64,000 bases of DNA from Actinoplanes derwentensis (lineage in GTDB: Bacteria > Actinomycetota > Actinomycetes > Mycobacteriales > Micromonosporaceae), in contig NZ_LT629758.1 of the NCBI RefSeq assembly GCF_900104725.1, forward strand, positions 3,968,001 through 4,032,000. Reading direction: 5' to 3'. Position numbers and translations under genes: made by a program. The notes below the pieces were generated by a model, which saw nothing but the letters and a program-made list of their open reading frames with translations, was not told the origin of the DNA and ran no database searches. Shown here one piece after another: positions 42,428 through 50,390 of the stretch (position 1 is its first letter; the number at the start of each line of letters is the position of its first letter).

Positions 42428-43162
42428 TCACGGGCGGGCCTCCGGGTCGGGGCCGTTGACCGACCGGCCGCCGTCGACCGGGATGATCGCGCCGCTGACG
42501 AAGCCCGGCGCGAGCAGGAACGCAACCGCGTCGGCCACCTCACGAGCGGTGCCGGGGCGCCCCAGCGGGTGCAGCGCTGCCATGTCTGCGTCGGCGCCGG
42601 GGTGTGCGGCCCGGTACTCGTCGTAGCGCCCGGTCACGATCGAACCGAGCGCGACCGCGTTGACCCGGATCCCGTCCGGCCCGTGGTCGACGGCGACCGC
42701 CCTGGTCAGGCCTTCGATGGCGGCTTTCGCGGTGGCGTAAGGCAGTGCACCGCGCACCGGCCGCTGCGCCTGATGCGACGAGACGTTGACGATCGCACCG
42801 GGCCGCCGGTGGGCCAGGAAATGGTTCACGGCCGTGTGGCATCCGGTCACCGCCATCGCCAGGTTCGCGGTGATCAGTTCCAGGATCTCCGCCGCCGGGC
42901 TGCCGGCCAGCCCCGCGTCCCGGAAGATCGCCGCGTTGTTGACCCATCCGGCCAGCGGCCCGGCGCTCTCGGCGAGTTCAGCGGCCCGCCGCGCGGTCCC
43001 CGGATCGGCGGCGTCCCCGCTGACCAGCGTGACCCGGTCATGTTTCCAGTCCAGTCGACCGGCGACGTCGAGAACGATCACCGGCCCGTCCTCGGCGAGC
43101 CGTTCGGCCACAGCCCGCCCGACACCTTGAGCGGCCCCGGTCACCACATATGACGCAGTCAT
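42428..43162 (-). CDS. Short-chain dehydrogenase/reductase
   Basis: This protein has about 244 residues from ATG 43162 (the longer open frame is antisense to the neighbour). SDR motifs are TGAAQGVGR (about 8-16), NNAAI (about 74-78), VNVSSHQAQRPVRGALPYAT with the catalytic Ser and Tyr in YATAKAAIEGL, and GFVSGAIIPVDGGRSV near the end. The start overlaps the stop of a DUF418 membrane gene by 4 bp, so they form an operon. Substrate unknown. Confidence 0.92.
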   Translation of the reverse strand: MTASYVVTGAAQGVGRAVAERLAEDGPVIVLDVAGRLDWKHDRVTLVSGDAADPGTARRAAELAESAGPLAGWVNNAAIFRDAGLAGSPAAEILELITANLAMAVTGCHTAVNHFLAHRRPGAIVNVSSHQAQRPVRGALPYATAKAAIEGLTRAVAVDHGPDGIRVNAVALGSIVTGRYDEYRAAHPGADADMAALHPLGRPGTAREVADAVAFLLAPGFVSGAIIPVDGGRSVNGPDPEARP

Positions 43163-44133
43163 CGCACCATCGTCCGGCGCAGGGCCGGGCGTTGCCAGCG
43201 GGTCGCCCATCGCCACAGCCATTCGGCCGGTCCCTGCCGGAACCTCCGCAGCCACCACACCGACCAGATCCACTGCGTGACCAGGACCGATGTGGCGACC
43301 AGGACCACGGTTCCGGCACCCCAGTACTCGGAGTCCCCAGCGACACCGGAGATCACCAGCACCAGCATGGTGGCGGTCAGATAGTTGGTCAGCGTCATCC
43401 GCCCGAGCGGCCGGAACACCATGGTCAGCACCCCGGCGGCCCGGGTTCCGAGCAGCGCGACCATCCCGCACACGTAGGCGCCCGCGGTGAGCAGCCCCGC
43501 GACCGGATAGACGATGAACTCCGAGCCGGGCCCGAGTTGCATCACGATGAACGGCACAGCGGCAACCGCGAAGATCAACCCCACGACCGCGGCGGTACGA
43601 GTGAGCTGTCCCGTCGCCAGCCGGTCCACGATCTCGTACCGGACGAGCGCCGACCCGAGCAGGAACAGCCCCGGAAACAGCGAGTAGTAGCCACCGAACA
43701 ACGTCACCGACGCCACGATCAGCACTCCTGCCGCGATCGCGACGACGTTGCGTGGCAGCCGCCCCGAGGGCAACAACACCACCAGACCAACGATCGCGTA
43801 CGCGGTGAGCACGTCACCACGCCACAACAACAACAGGTGCACCAGCCCGAAGACCAGCAACGTCAGCAGCCGCCGCATCAGCACCGGCGTCGACCCGGCC
43901 GACCGGCTGAGCAGCGCGAACCCGACCCCGAACAGCAACGCGAAGATCGGAAAGAACCGATTGTCGACAAGCAGGTGCAACACGGTTCCGGCAGCCGTGG
44001 CCGGCGCCTGATCCCCACCGAGCACACCACCCCGATGCGAGATCGGTTTGACGTTCGCGAACAGGATCCCGCACAGAGCGAACCCCCGCAGAACATCAAG
44101 CGCGACGATGCGCGCCCTCAACAACTCAGTCAT
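43159..44133 (-). CDS. DUF418/DUF1624-type membrane protein
   Basis: This 324-residue protein has about eight to nine TM helices. The N-terminus VALDVLRGFALCGILFANVK matches the heparan-acetyltransferase-like/DUF418 opening (RGfAllGIllvN). The C-terminal part GPLEWLWRW-like (QGPAEWLWRWATRWQRPALR) and PLGRMTLTNYLTATML match the DUF418 domain. The family is linked to acyl transfer across the membrane but is poorly defined. It is coupled to the downstream SDR by a 4-bp overlap. Confidence 0.9.
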   Translation of the reverse strand: MTELLRARIVALDVLRGFALCGILFANVKPISHRGGVLGGDQAPATAAGTVLHLLVDNRFFPIFALLFGVGFALLSRSAGSTPVLMRRLLTLLVFGLVHLLLLWRGDVLTAYAIVGLVVLLPSGRLPRNVVAIAAGVLIVASVTLFGGYYSLFPGLFLLGSALVRYEIVDRLATGQLTRTAAVVGLIFAVAAVPFIVMQLGPGSEFIVYPVAGLLTAGAYVCGMVALLGTRAAGVLTMVFRPLGRMTLTNYLTATMLVLVISGVAGDSEYWGAGTVVLVATSVLVTQWIWSVWWLRRFRQGPAEWLWRWATRWQRPALRRTMVR

Positions 44134-44211
44134 GCCCCGAGCGTGCCGTCCAGTCCCCTGTGGAACCTCTGCCCACAGGCCACTCCCGCTGCCACTTTCA
44201 GCCGACCCCGG

Positions 44212-44700
44212 TCAGCAGGCCTCTGCCAGTTCCAGCGGCTCGGTCTTGATGGTGCGCAGTTCCTCGTCGAACCGCCGGGGCAGTTCCGGAACGCTGAGCG
44301 TGCGCCGTATCTCGTCGAGCGCGGCTCGGGCGGCATGGTTGGTGAACTGCTTGGCCGACACGTCCGGTAGCCGCCACGCGTTCGCCAGCAGCAGCACGCC
44401 GTCCTGGGCGATCGCCACGTATGCGTCCCGGCCGTGCCGCGGCCGCAGCCAGTCGGCCAGCGCGTCGGGCCGGTCACGATAGAAGTCGTCCAGCTCGGCG
44501 GCGGTCAACGGCACGTACACCCACAATTGCTGGGAATCGTCGGCGCCCTGAAGCATCCACGCCAGCACCGGCATGTCGTCGATTTCGAGCATCAGCAGGG
44601 TCGGGCGCCCGTTGTACTCGGCCAGCACCACGGTGTCGGTGCACGCCGACGAGGCGATGTGCGCGTAATGGCCGCGAGTCGGAACGTGCGTCAGGTGCAT
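44212..44700 (-). CDS. Hypothetical protein, second of an unknown pair
   Basis: This 162-residue soluble protein starts at ATG 44700, 8 bases after AAGGAGGAGGG. It begins MHLTHVPTRGHYAHIASSAC and contains a beta-rich segment (TLLMLEIDDMPVLAWMLQG) and a Trp/Arg helix (ADWLRPRHGRDAYVAIAQDG). It overlaps the upstream gene by 10 bp and is probably co-translated. No family recognised; this two-gene layout would also suit a toxin/immunity or regulator pair. Confidence 0.65.
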   Translation of the reverse strand: MHLTHVPTRGHYAHIASSACTDTVVLAEYNGRPTLLMLEIDDMPVLAWMLQGADDSQQLWVYVPLTAAELDDFYRDRPDALADWLRPRHGRDAYVAIAQDGVLLLANAWRLPDVSAKQFTNHAARAALDEIRRTLSVPELPRRFDEELRTIKTEPLELAEAC

Positions 44701-45083
44701 CCCGAACCCTCCTCCTTGAAGCAAGATTCGTATGCCTTTTCCGTGTCATCGTCCCACGGAACCGACCCGTCGGGCAGCGACACGCAAACGTGAGCGGCAT
44801 TCATCGAGCGGGGATCCGATGTAACAACGAACCCGGCCGCCCGGAGTTTCTCCGCTGTGGTGTACCGCACCCGGTCGCGACTCTGGGCAGGCCGGCGCTG
44901 CACGAGGCGGGCCATCTCCTCCACCGTGCGGCAGCCGGCGAACATGCTCTGATAGTGATCATGGTCCGGGCGAGGTCCGGATCGGAACGTCGGCCTACCG
45001 GGAGCCTGCCGTCCGTACTGGCTGAGCACGGTGTCGTCATCAATCGGGCGCGCCGGAGTCGATGCGGGTCGCTTCAGGGCCAC
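44691..45083 (-). CDS. Hypothetical protein, first of an unknown pair
   Basis: This 130-residue protein starts at GTG 45083 behind AGAGGAAC. The C-terminal two-thirds look like a small alpha/beta domain (GCRTVEEMARLVQRRPAQSR, RYTTAEKLRAAGFVVTSDP, NAAHVCVSLPDGSVPWDDDT) ending in a Cys-containing helix. The N-terminal 40 residues are polar and probably disordered. I do not recognise it. It is followed by an overlapping gene on the same strand. Confidence 0.65.
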   Translation of the reverse strand: MALKRPASTPARPIDDDTVLSQYGRQAPGRPTFRSGPRPDHDHYQSMFAGCRTVEEMARLVQRRPAQSRDRVRYTTAEKLRAAGFVVTSDPRSMNAAHVCVSLPDGSVPWDDDTEKAYESCFKEEGSGCT

Positions 45084-45487
45084 GTCGTTCCTCTGCTCAT
45101 GCGATGGCTGTCGCTCCTCCCCCGCGACGTCCGAAAAGGACGGAATCGAAAGCGGCCCGACCGGCGGTCCCACTTTCACTCAGTCGGGGGAGGCGATTTC
45201 AGGCTTGCCGAACTGTTTCCACCGAAGTTCGTCAGAGTGGAGGCACCTTTATGTTCATCCCATGGAGAAGGATGACGACGGACAACTAGTCCGAGGTCGA
45301 TTGACCACCGAAAACCCCATCGGGCGCGCCGCCGAACACACCCACCCCCCGAAACAGGTTGTTCAGAGAGTGAGAATGTGGCCGAGCGCAAGCATTGAGT
45401 CGCGGGGACGACAGGGGGACGGAATTCTTCAACCCATCAGAGTGAATCGGAAGTACAACCCCGGACAGTGTCGGTCACCATCGGACA
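45084..45487. other. 404-bp intergenic region upstream of the HTH/MgtE_N-like gene
   Basis: No reliable gene is present; the plus-strand open frame crossing it has no family-like sequence. GC is lower than in the flanks (notably 45180-45300 and 45360-45480). It should contain the divergent promoters of the unknown pair and of the HTH protein. I see no perfect palindrome. Confidence 0.5.
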
Positions 45488-46732
45488 ATGGTCGCCACGA
45501 AATTCGTCCCGGGAGATCGCCCGGATCCCCGCTCGATCCGCACTGTCGAGGACCTCGCACACCGGCTGGCACAGTTGCGGCGTACCGCCCCCAGGGAGCA
45601 CCTGGAGCAGGACCAGCCGACGATCCGCCAATTGTCCGACGCCACGGGACTTCCACGGAGCACGCTCAGTGACGCCGAATGCGGGAGATCATTGCCGAGC
45701 GTGAAAGTCGTCTGCCGGATCGCCTCCGCATGCGGGATCCCTGACGACGAGCTGGTGATGTGGGTCGAGGCCCGGGACCGGGCCGCTCAGCACGCCCGTT
45801 TCACACGCCGGGGATCGGGATATCCGGACGCGGTCGAACTCGCACGACTGGTACCCGACGACGAGGTACGCCGCCCGGCCCTCGCCGCCGTCGCGTACCT
45901 CCGGTCCCAGTCCGTTCCGGTCGACGGCGAACTCGACGTGGTGCTGGACGCGCTACCCATCACCGTGTGCGCCGGCCACCTGTCCCGGATGGATCCCGAC
46001 GCCGCGGCCGAGTGCCTGAACCTGCTTCCGCTGGAGAAGGGCGTGGAGTGTCTGCGCCGGCTGAACCCCGAGGTCTCGGCCGGTCTCCTGCGACGGGAGG
46101 CGCCCGCGATCGCGGCGGAACACCTCCAGATGCTGCCACCGCCGGATTCTCGTCGTCTTCTCCACCGCCTGCCGCTGATCGAAGCCGGCCGGCTGCTCCA
46201 GGCGATGCCCCGAGTCGCGGCGACGAAGCTGATGGAGTCGATGCCCCCCGGCTGGATCCGAGACCTGATCACCGGCCGGGACGTGGCATCGTCGCTCGCC
46301 GCCGATCTCATCTTCACCATCGGATACCGGCAGAGCCTCGTCCTGCTCACCAGCCTGCCCCAGCCCCGCCTCGTCGGAATCCTCGCCGCCATGGATCACG
46401 AGTCCGCCGCCGGCGTGCTCGGCCATCTGCATCCGGTCCGGGTACGCAAGATTCTCGCCATCTTCCAGGACGGCCGCGTCCGCCAGATCCTCCTCCACCT
46501 CGCGGAGACCGATGCCGCCGCCGCGCTGGCCGGTATGCCGGGCAAGAGAGCCGCCGGCCTCGTCGCGGAACTCCCCCCGGACCGGGCCGCCGACATCCTG
46601 CACCACGTACCCACCGACCGCCGCGCACAGATCGTCACCGCCGTACCCGGCGATCGCCAGCACCGCCTCCGATTCGCGATGAGCCTGCTGGCCAACCGCG
46701 GCGCATGGCTTCCCACCCCCTCGCCGAAGTAG
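45488..46732 (+). CDS. XRE-type HTH fused to MgtE_N-like helical repeats
   Basis: This 414-residue protein starts at ATG 45488. Residues about 20-95 are a Cro/C1-type HTH (IRQLSDATGLPRSTLSDAEC, SLPSVKVVCRIASACGIPDD). From about 150 to 400 there are at least eight repeats of the kind 'L..M.P..AA..L..LP...' (LSRMDPDAAAECLNLLP, LAAMDHESAAGVLGHLHPVR, LAGMPGKRAAGLVAELPPDR). These resemble the MgtE N-terminal superhelical domain that senses Mg2+ in transporters. No TM channel domain is present. It may be a DNA-binding protein with a metal- or ligand-sensing solenoid; inference only. Confidence 0.8.
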   Translation: MVATKFVPGDRPDPRSIRTVEDLAHRLAQLRRTAPREHLEQDQPTIRQLSDATGLPRSTLSDAECGRSLPSVKVVCRIASACGIPDDELVMWVEARDRAAQHARFTRRGSGYPDAVELARLVPDDEVRRPALAAVAYLRSQSVPVDGELDVVLDALPITVCAGHLSRMDPDAAAECLNLLPLEKGVECLRRLNPEVSAGLLRREAPAIAAEHLQMLPPPDSRRLLHRLPLIEAGRLLQAMPRVAATKLMESMPPGWIRDLITGRDVASSLAADLIFTIGYRQSLVLLTSLPQPRLVGILAAMDHESAAGVLGHLHPVRVRKILAIFQDGRVRQILLHLAETDAAAALAGMPGKRAAGLVAELPPDRAADILHHVPTDRRAQIVTAVPGDRQHRLRFAMSLLANRGAWLPTPSPK

Positions 46733-46740
46733 GCCGCCCC

Positions 46741-46767
46741 GCGCCCGCCGGGCCGAATACGGTGGTC
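46741..46767. repeat. 27-bp dispersed repeat, copy 3
   Basis: Matches copies 1 and 2 except at two positions (GCGC instead of GCGA near the start, AATAC instead of AATGC). It lies 8 bp after the stop of the HTH/MgtE_N-like gene. Confidence 0.8.
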
Positions 46768-46840
46768 GCGGCCACCTCCGGGCGCTGTTCGAAACGGGCT
46801 GGAGCATAGTTTCCGATTCCGGTGGCTATGATCGGCGGCC

Positions 46841-47446
46841 GTGTCACTCGCCTACGAATCCGTGCTGGTTCTCGGCCCGTATCTCAAGCTGCGCAGTGTG
46901 CTCGCGCGGCACCGGAAACGGGCCGTGGTCATCGAGGTGGGCGTGGACCGCTGGGTGGTGGTGCCGGAGCCCGTCTGGCATCGGATGGAGATCACCGACA
47001 ATCTGGCGAGACTGTTCGGTGAGGCCACCGAGAGCTGGACCGCGGCCTTTCAGGTGTCGTCGGAGCCGGATCAGTACACGGTGGTGATCCAGCACAGTGG
47101 CCGGAGATTCCACCTCTACCACTCCGAACAAGGGCACACGTTCACCAACCGGAACGAGGACGACGAGCCGATTGTCATCGACGTGCGGGGGCGCCGATAC
47201 CGTCCGGGCGATCCCCGGCCCACCGGCCCTTACGGCGCTGACCCGGAGATGTTCCTGCCGCTCGCCGCCGGTCCGGTCGACCGGGCCGGTCTGGCCGCCG
47301 TGCTCACCGGCACCGCTGAGCCCGCGACCCGGCACCTGGGCGTGCTCCACCACCTCGGCATCGACCCCGGCCCGCTGCGGATGACCTTCGAGGAAGCGGT
47401 GCAGTCCAGGCTCGGCCGGGTCACGCCCGGACCGCGCCCGTCCTAG
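46841..47446 (+). CDS. Hypothetical protein
   Basis: This 201-residue soluble protein starts at GTG 46841. The N-terminus (AYESVLVLGPYLKLRSVLAR, VVIEVGVDRWVVVPEPVWHR) is mixed alpha/beta. The centre is beta-rich (YTVVIQHSGRRFHLYHSEQG) and the C-terminus helical. I do not recognise the family; it may be one of the small unnamed actinobacterial proteins near regulator genes. It is convergent with the mannosyltransferase-like gene. Confidence 0.65.
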   Translation: MSLAYESVLVLGPYLKLRSVLARHRKRAVVIEVGVDRWVVVPEPVWHRMEITDNLARLFGEATESWTAAFQVSSEPDQYTVVIQHSGRRFHLYHSEQGHTFTNRNEDDEPIVIDVRGRRYRPGDPRPTGPYGADPEMFLPLAAGPVDRAGLAAVLTGTAEPATRHLGVLHHLGIDPGPLRMTFEEAVQSRLGRVTPGPRPS

Positions 47447-47489
47447 GGTCCACTCGACGGCTGAGGTGCCGCGGGCCGCTGCCGCGTTC

Positions 47490-48749
47490 TCAGATCGCCT
47501 GACCCGAGATGAACGGTAGCCAGCCCGCATACCAACCGGAGAGCAGGGCCAGGGCGGCCAGGACCACGCCGATGTCGCGATTCTTGAAGCGGGCCAGGGC
47601 CAACGCGGGGACCAGGAGGATCGGGAACGCCGGAAGCAGGTGACGGCCGGCCATCGACATGTGGGCGTGGCCGCCGATCGACAGGACCAGGGTGACGCCG
47701 GCGAAGACGACCAGGGGCCAGGGCGCCCGGTTCAGCAGCAGCACGAACATCACCACGAACGCGGCCATGAACAGGAACGACAGGACCCGGATCGGCTTGG
47801 CGGCGTTGTCGTCGTCGACACCGATCAGGATGTCGGTGATCATGTTCCAGTGGTTCTCGCCGTAGTCCCACCAGGCACCGAACGTCTGCTCGTGGATACC
47901 GAAATACTCGTCGACGCCGCCCAGCCGGGACGAGGCGAACGCCAGATAGGCGAGAAGACCCGAAGGAGCCAGGACCATTGCGGCGTACGGGCGCCAGCCG
48001 CCGCGCCGGGAGAACGCCGCCACCAGAGCCGCCAAGCCGACGGTCCCGATCAGGGCGGCGGCGGTCGGGCGGCTGAGTCCGCTCACGCCGGCCAGCAGTC
48101 CGGCGATCAGCCAGCGCTCCTTGAGGACGGCGTAGAGCGCCCATGCCGCCAGCGCGGTGAACAGGGATTCGGTGAACGCGCCGTTCTGGGTCATGGCGGC
48201 GGGGGCGACCGCCCAGATCGCGGCGAGCAGGACACCGACGCGGTGGCTGTGCACGTGGCGGCCGATGGCGTACAGGCCCCAGGCGGCGGCGATCGCGGAC
48301 ACGAACGAGATGAACAGCAGCGCGGCGACCGGCGAGACGAACGGCAACTGCGCGAGCGGCCGGGCCAGCATCGGATAGAGCGGGAAGAAGGCCAGGCGCA
48401 GCTCGTACGGCACCCCGTCCTCGTCGACGGCGCCGATCGGGCCGCCCAGCCCGCTGGTGGCCAGCTTCGTGTACCACCGGGCGTCCCAGGACAGCAGCGC
48501 GTCGGTGAACGAGGTGAACTTGCGCCACTGGTTGCCGATCGACCCGTCCGGGAAGACGTCCCGGTCCGGTGCCAGCACGTGGGCGTGGGCGGCGAGGACG
48601 TACATGACCTGCAGGCTGATCATGCGGATCAGCAGGTACAGCCCGATCGCCGGGGCCGCCGCGACGGCAGCGCCGCGCAGCCGGGTCAACGGCTTCGCCG
48701 GAGTGTCCTCCTCCACCTGATCGGTGGTGCTGGCGATGACGTCGGCCAT
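47490..48749 (-). CDS. Membrane mannosyltransferase-like protein (PIG-V/GT-C type)
   Basis: This protein has about 419 residues from ATG 48749 (the open frame extends upstream without homology). About ten TM helices are visible. The loop WRKFTSFTDALLSWDARWYT after the first TM contains the acidic SWDARWY motif typical of PIG-V and related GT-C transferases. Later LAFFPLYPMLARPLAQLP and NGAFTESLFTALAAWALYAV match the same group. Such enzymes use polyprenyl-phosphate mannose on the outer face of the membrane; here probably for wall glycan or protein mannosylation. Confidence 0.88.
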   Translation of the reverse strand: MADVIASTTDQVEEDTPAKPLTRLRGAAVAAAPAIGLYLLIRMISLQVMYVLAAHAHVLAPDRDVFPDGSIGNQWRKFTSFTDALLSWDARWYTKLATSGLGGPIGAVDEDGVPYELRLAFFPLYPMLARPLAQLPFVSPVAALLFISFVSAIAAAWGLYAIGRHVHSHRVGVLLAAIWAVAPAAMTQNGAFTESLFTALAAWALYAVLKERWLIAGLLAGVSGLSRPTAAALIGTVGLAALVAAFSRRGGWRPYAAMVLAPSGLLAYLAFASSRLGGVDEYFGIHEQTFGAWWDYGENHWNMITDILIGVDDDNAAKPIRVLSFLFMAAFVVMFVLLLNRAPWPLVVFAGVTLVLSIGGHAHMSMAGRHLLPAFPILLVPALALARFKNRDIGVVLAALALLSGWYAGWLPFISGQAI

Positions 48750-48917
48750 GAGCGTCCTTCCTGGTCCCGATAGGTGACCCCACTGTAGAGGTCGCGCCGT
48801 CCCCGGATGATCCCGCACAACCAGGCCAGTGCCGGTTCGTGCCAACCCATGTGTGCTGCGATCGGCACTGCCCCAGACTCGGCCTCGACCGATACGCCGA
48901 GTGACGAGGTGCCGCCG

Positions 48918-49682
48918 ATGAGCGATCAGACGACCATGCCCAACGAGACGATCGTGCCGCTCCTACCCTGCGCCGACCCGGAACGGACACTGGCCTTCTG
49001 GCGTGCGATGGGCTTCGCCGTGACCTGGGAACAGCGTCGCCCCTACCTGTACCTGGCCTTCGAATGGAGTGGCTTCGCCCTGCATTACGGCCCCGCCCCG
49101 GAGGGCCTCGACCCGGCCCGCGAAGACAGCGGCGGCTGTCTGGTGCTGGTCGACGCGGTCGCCCCGTACCACGCACGGTTCACCGCCGCGATGCGCGAAG
49201 CCCACGGCAAGGTGCTCGCCAAGGGTCTGCCCCGGATCACCCGGCACCGGCCCGGGGCGACCCGGTTCACCGTGATGGACCCGTCCGGAAACTCGATCAT
49301 CTTCATCCGGCGCGGCGAGCCCGACCCCGAATACGGCGGATCGAAGAAGCTCACCGGCCTGGCCGAGGTCATCGACAACGCCCGGGTGCTGCGCGAGTTC
49401 AAACTCGACGACCGGGCCGCGTTCCGGGCACTGAACTCGGGTCTGCGCCGGCACGCTGCCGGGGCCACCGCTGTCGAGCTGGCGACCGCTCTGGCCGCAC
49501 TGATCGAGCTGTCGGTCGTGATGGACGAGCCGGAACGGAAGCCGGAGGGGGGTGCGCGACTGCGCGAGATCGAACTCGGCGCCGCCGAACGTGACCAGGT
49601 CACGGCGTTCGTCGCCGACTCGTCCCTGATCACACCGTGGTTCTCTGCACTGCGAGACGCCGGATCACCGGCAGCGGGATGA
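48918..49682 (+). CDS. VOC-family (bleomycin-resistance-like) protein with C-terminal extension
   Basis: This 254-residue protein starts at ATG 48918 (an in-frame start upstream is less likely). Residues about 10-120 are a VOC fold: TIVPLLPCADPERTLAFWRA, YLYLAFEWSGFALHYGP and ATRFTVMDPSGNSIIFIRRG, the usual dimer with a metal or ligand site. Residues about 130-254 are a charged helical domain with no recognised family. It could bind a toxic small molecule or catalyse a simple isomerisation. Standalone gene. Confidence 0.85.
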   Translation: MSDQTTMPNETIVPLLPCADPERTLAFWRAMGFAVTWEQRRPYLYLAFEWSGFALHYGPAPEGLDPAREDSGGCLVLVDAVAPYHARFTAAMREAHGKVLAKGLPRITRHRPGATRFTVMDPSGNSIIFIRRGEPDPEYGGSKKLTGLAEVIDNARVLREFKLDDRAAFRALNSGLRRHAAGATAVELATALAALIELSVVMDEPERKPEGGARLREIELGAAERDQVTAFVADSSLITPWFSALRDAGSPAAG

Positions 49683-49717
49683 CCCCGGCCAGGCCTCTCG
49701 ATCGTCGCGGGGGCGGC

Positions 49718-49918
49718 TCAGTCCTTCTCCCCGCAGGCGCCGGCGTCGGCGACCTTTGCCAGCAATCGCTCGAGTTGCTCGCGCTCGGCGGGTGACAGCG
49801 CGGCGAAGAGCTCGTCGTCGGCCTTGTCGAGGACCTCTTCGACGGTGCGCAGCGCGCCGGACCCCGCCTCGGTGATCAGGACGATGTGCCGGCGGCGGTC
49901 GGCGGGGTCGCGCTGGCG
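49718..49918 (-). pseudogene. C-terminal remnant of a MarR regulator
   Basis: The minus-strand frame ending at TGA 49718-49720 reads QRDPADRRRHIVLITEAGSG then VEEVLDKADDELFAALSPAE and REQLERLLAKVADAG. This is the wing and C-terminal helices of a MarR protein. The N-terminal half, with the recognition helix, is absent: near 49915-49935 the sequence runs into the start of a DoxX-like protein on the other strand. Confidence 0.7.
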
Positions 49919-50224
49919 AACATCGGCAGCGGCACCGCGAAGATCCGCCGTGCCGAGCCGTCCGTCTCCGGGATGATCGGCGTCGGCGTGCCGGAGTCAT
50001 GGTTCGTGCCGCTGGCGTTGCTGAACTTCGCCGGTGCCGCCGGTCTCCTGATCGGGATCGGATGGCGGCCGCTCGGTATCGCCGCTGCGGTCGGTCTCGT
50101 CCTCTACTTCGCCGGTGCGCTGATCGCCCACCTGCGGGTCAAGGACTTCAAGGGCATGGCGCCGCCGGCGGTGTTCTTCGTCGTCTCGGCGGCGGCTCTC
50201 GTGCTCGGCATCGTGTCGGCCTGA
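49886..50224 (+). pseudogene. DoxX-like membrane protein missing its first residues
   Basis: The frame from GTG 49886 contains IGSGTAKIRRAEPSVSGMIG, VPESWFVPLALLNFAGAAGL, IGIGWRPLGIAAAVGLVLYF and AHLRVKDFKGMAPPAVFFVV, the DoxX-like four-helix pattern. The first helix is short because the normal beginning (about 12 residues) is replaced by sequence overlapping the MarR remnant. The usual head-to-head MarR/DoxX pair seems to have lost its shared promoter in one deletion. The GTG may still allow translation. Confidence 0.6.
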
Positions 50225-50246
50225 CCGTTGCCGAGAACCAGCCGGG

Positions 50247-50326
50247 CCGGACCATCACGTCCGGTCCGGACCGGGATCACCACGTGCGGCCCGGGCCGGG
50301 ATCACCGCATTCGGCCCGGCGGCCGC
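50247..50326. repeat. Three tandem 25-bp units including dispersed-repeat copy 4
   Basis: Three degenerate units begin near 50247, 50271 and 50296 (each CCGG..ATCAC.RC... CGGYCCGG-like). The last one includes the 27-bp dispersed repeat on the minus strand (50300-50326, two mismatches to copy 1). It lies between the DoxX remnant and the GntP permease gene end. Function unknown. Confidence 0.75.
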
Positions 50327-50390
50327 GCGTCGGCCTGGTGTCGCGCCCGTCTCGCGGGGACGAGGCGGGGCCGTCGACGAACGTACGAGA

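Noticed and set aside
42127..42626. Frames in the 350-bp gap upstream of the membrane-anchored gene
   Set aside because: Low-complexity and overlapping the dispersed repeat; no start with a ribosome binding site.
43150..44370. Plus-strand open frame rich in Gln/His/Arg
   Set aside because: Antisense to the DUF418 membrane gene and without recognisable domains.
45031..45487. Plus-strand open frame in the 404-bp gap
   Set aside because: No family-like sequence, no good start or ribosome binding site; treated as intergenic.
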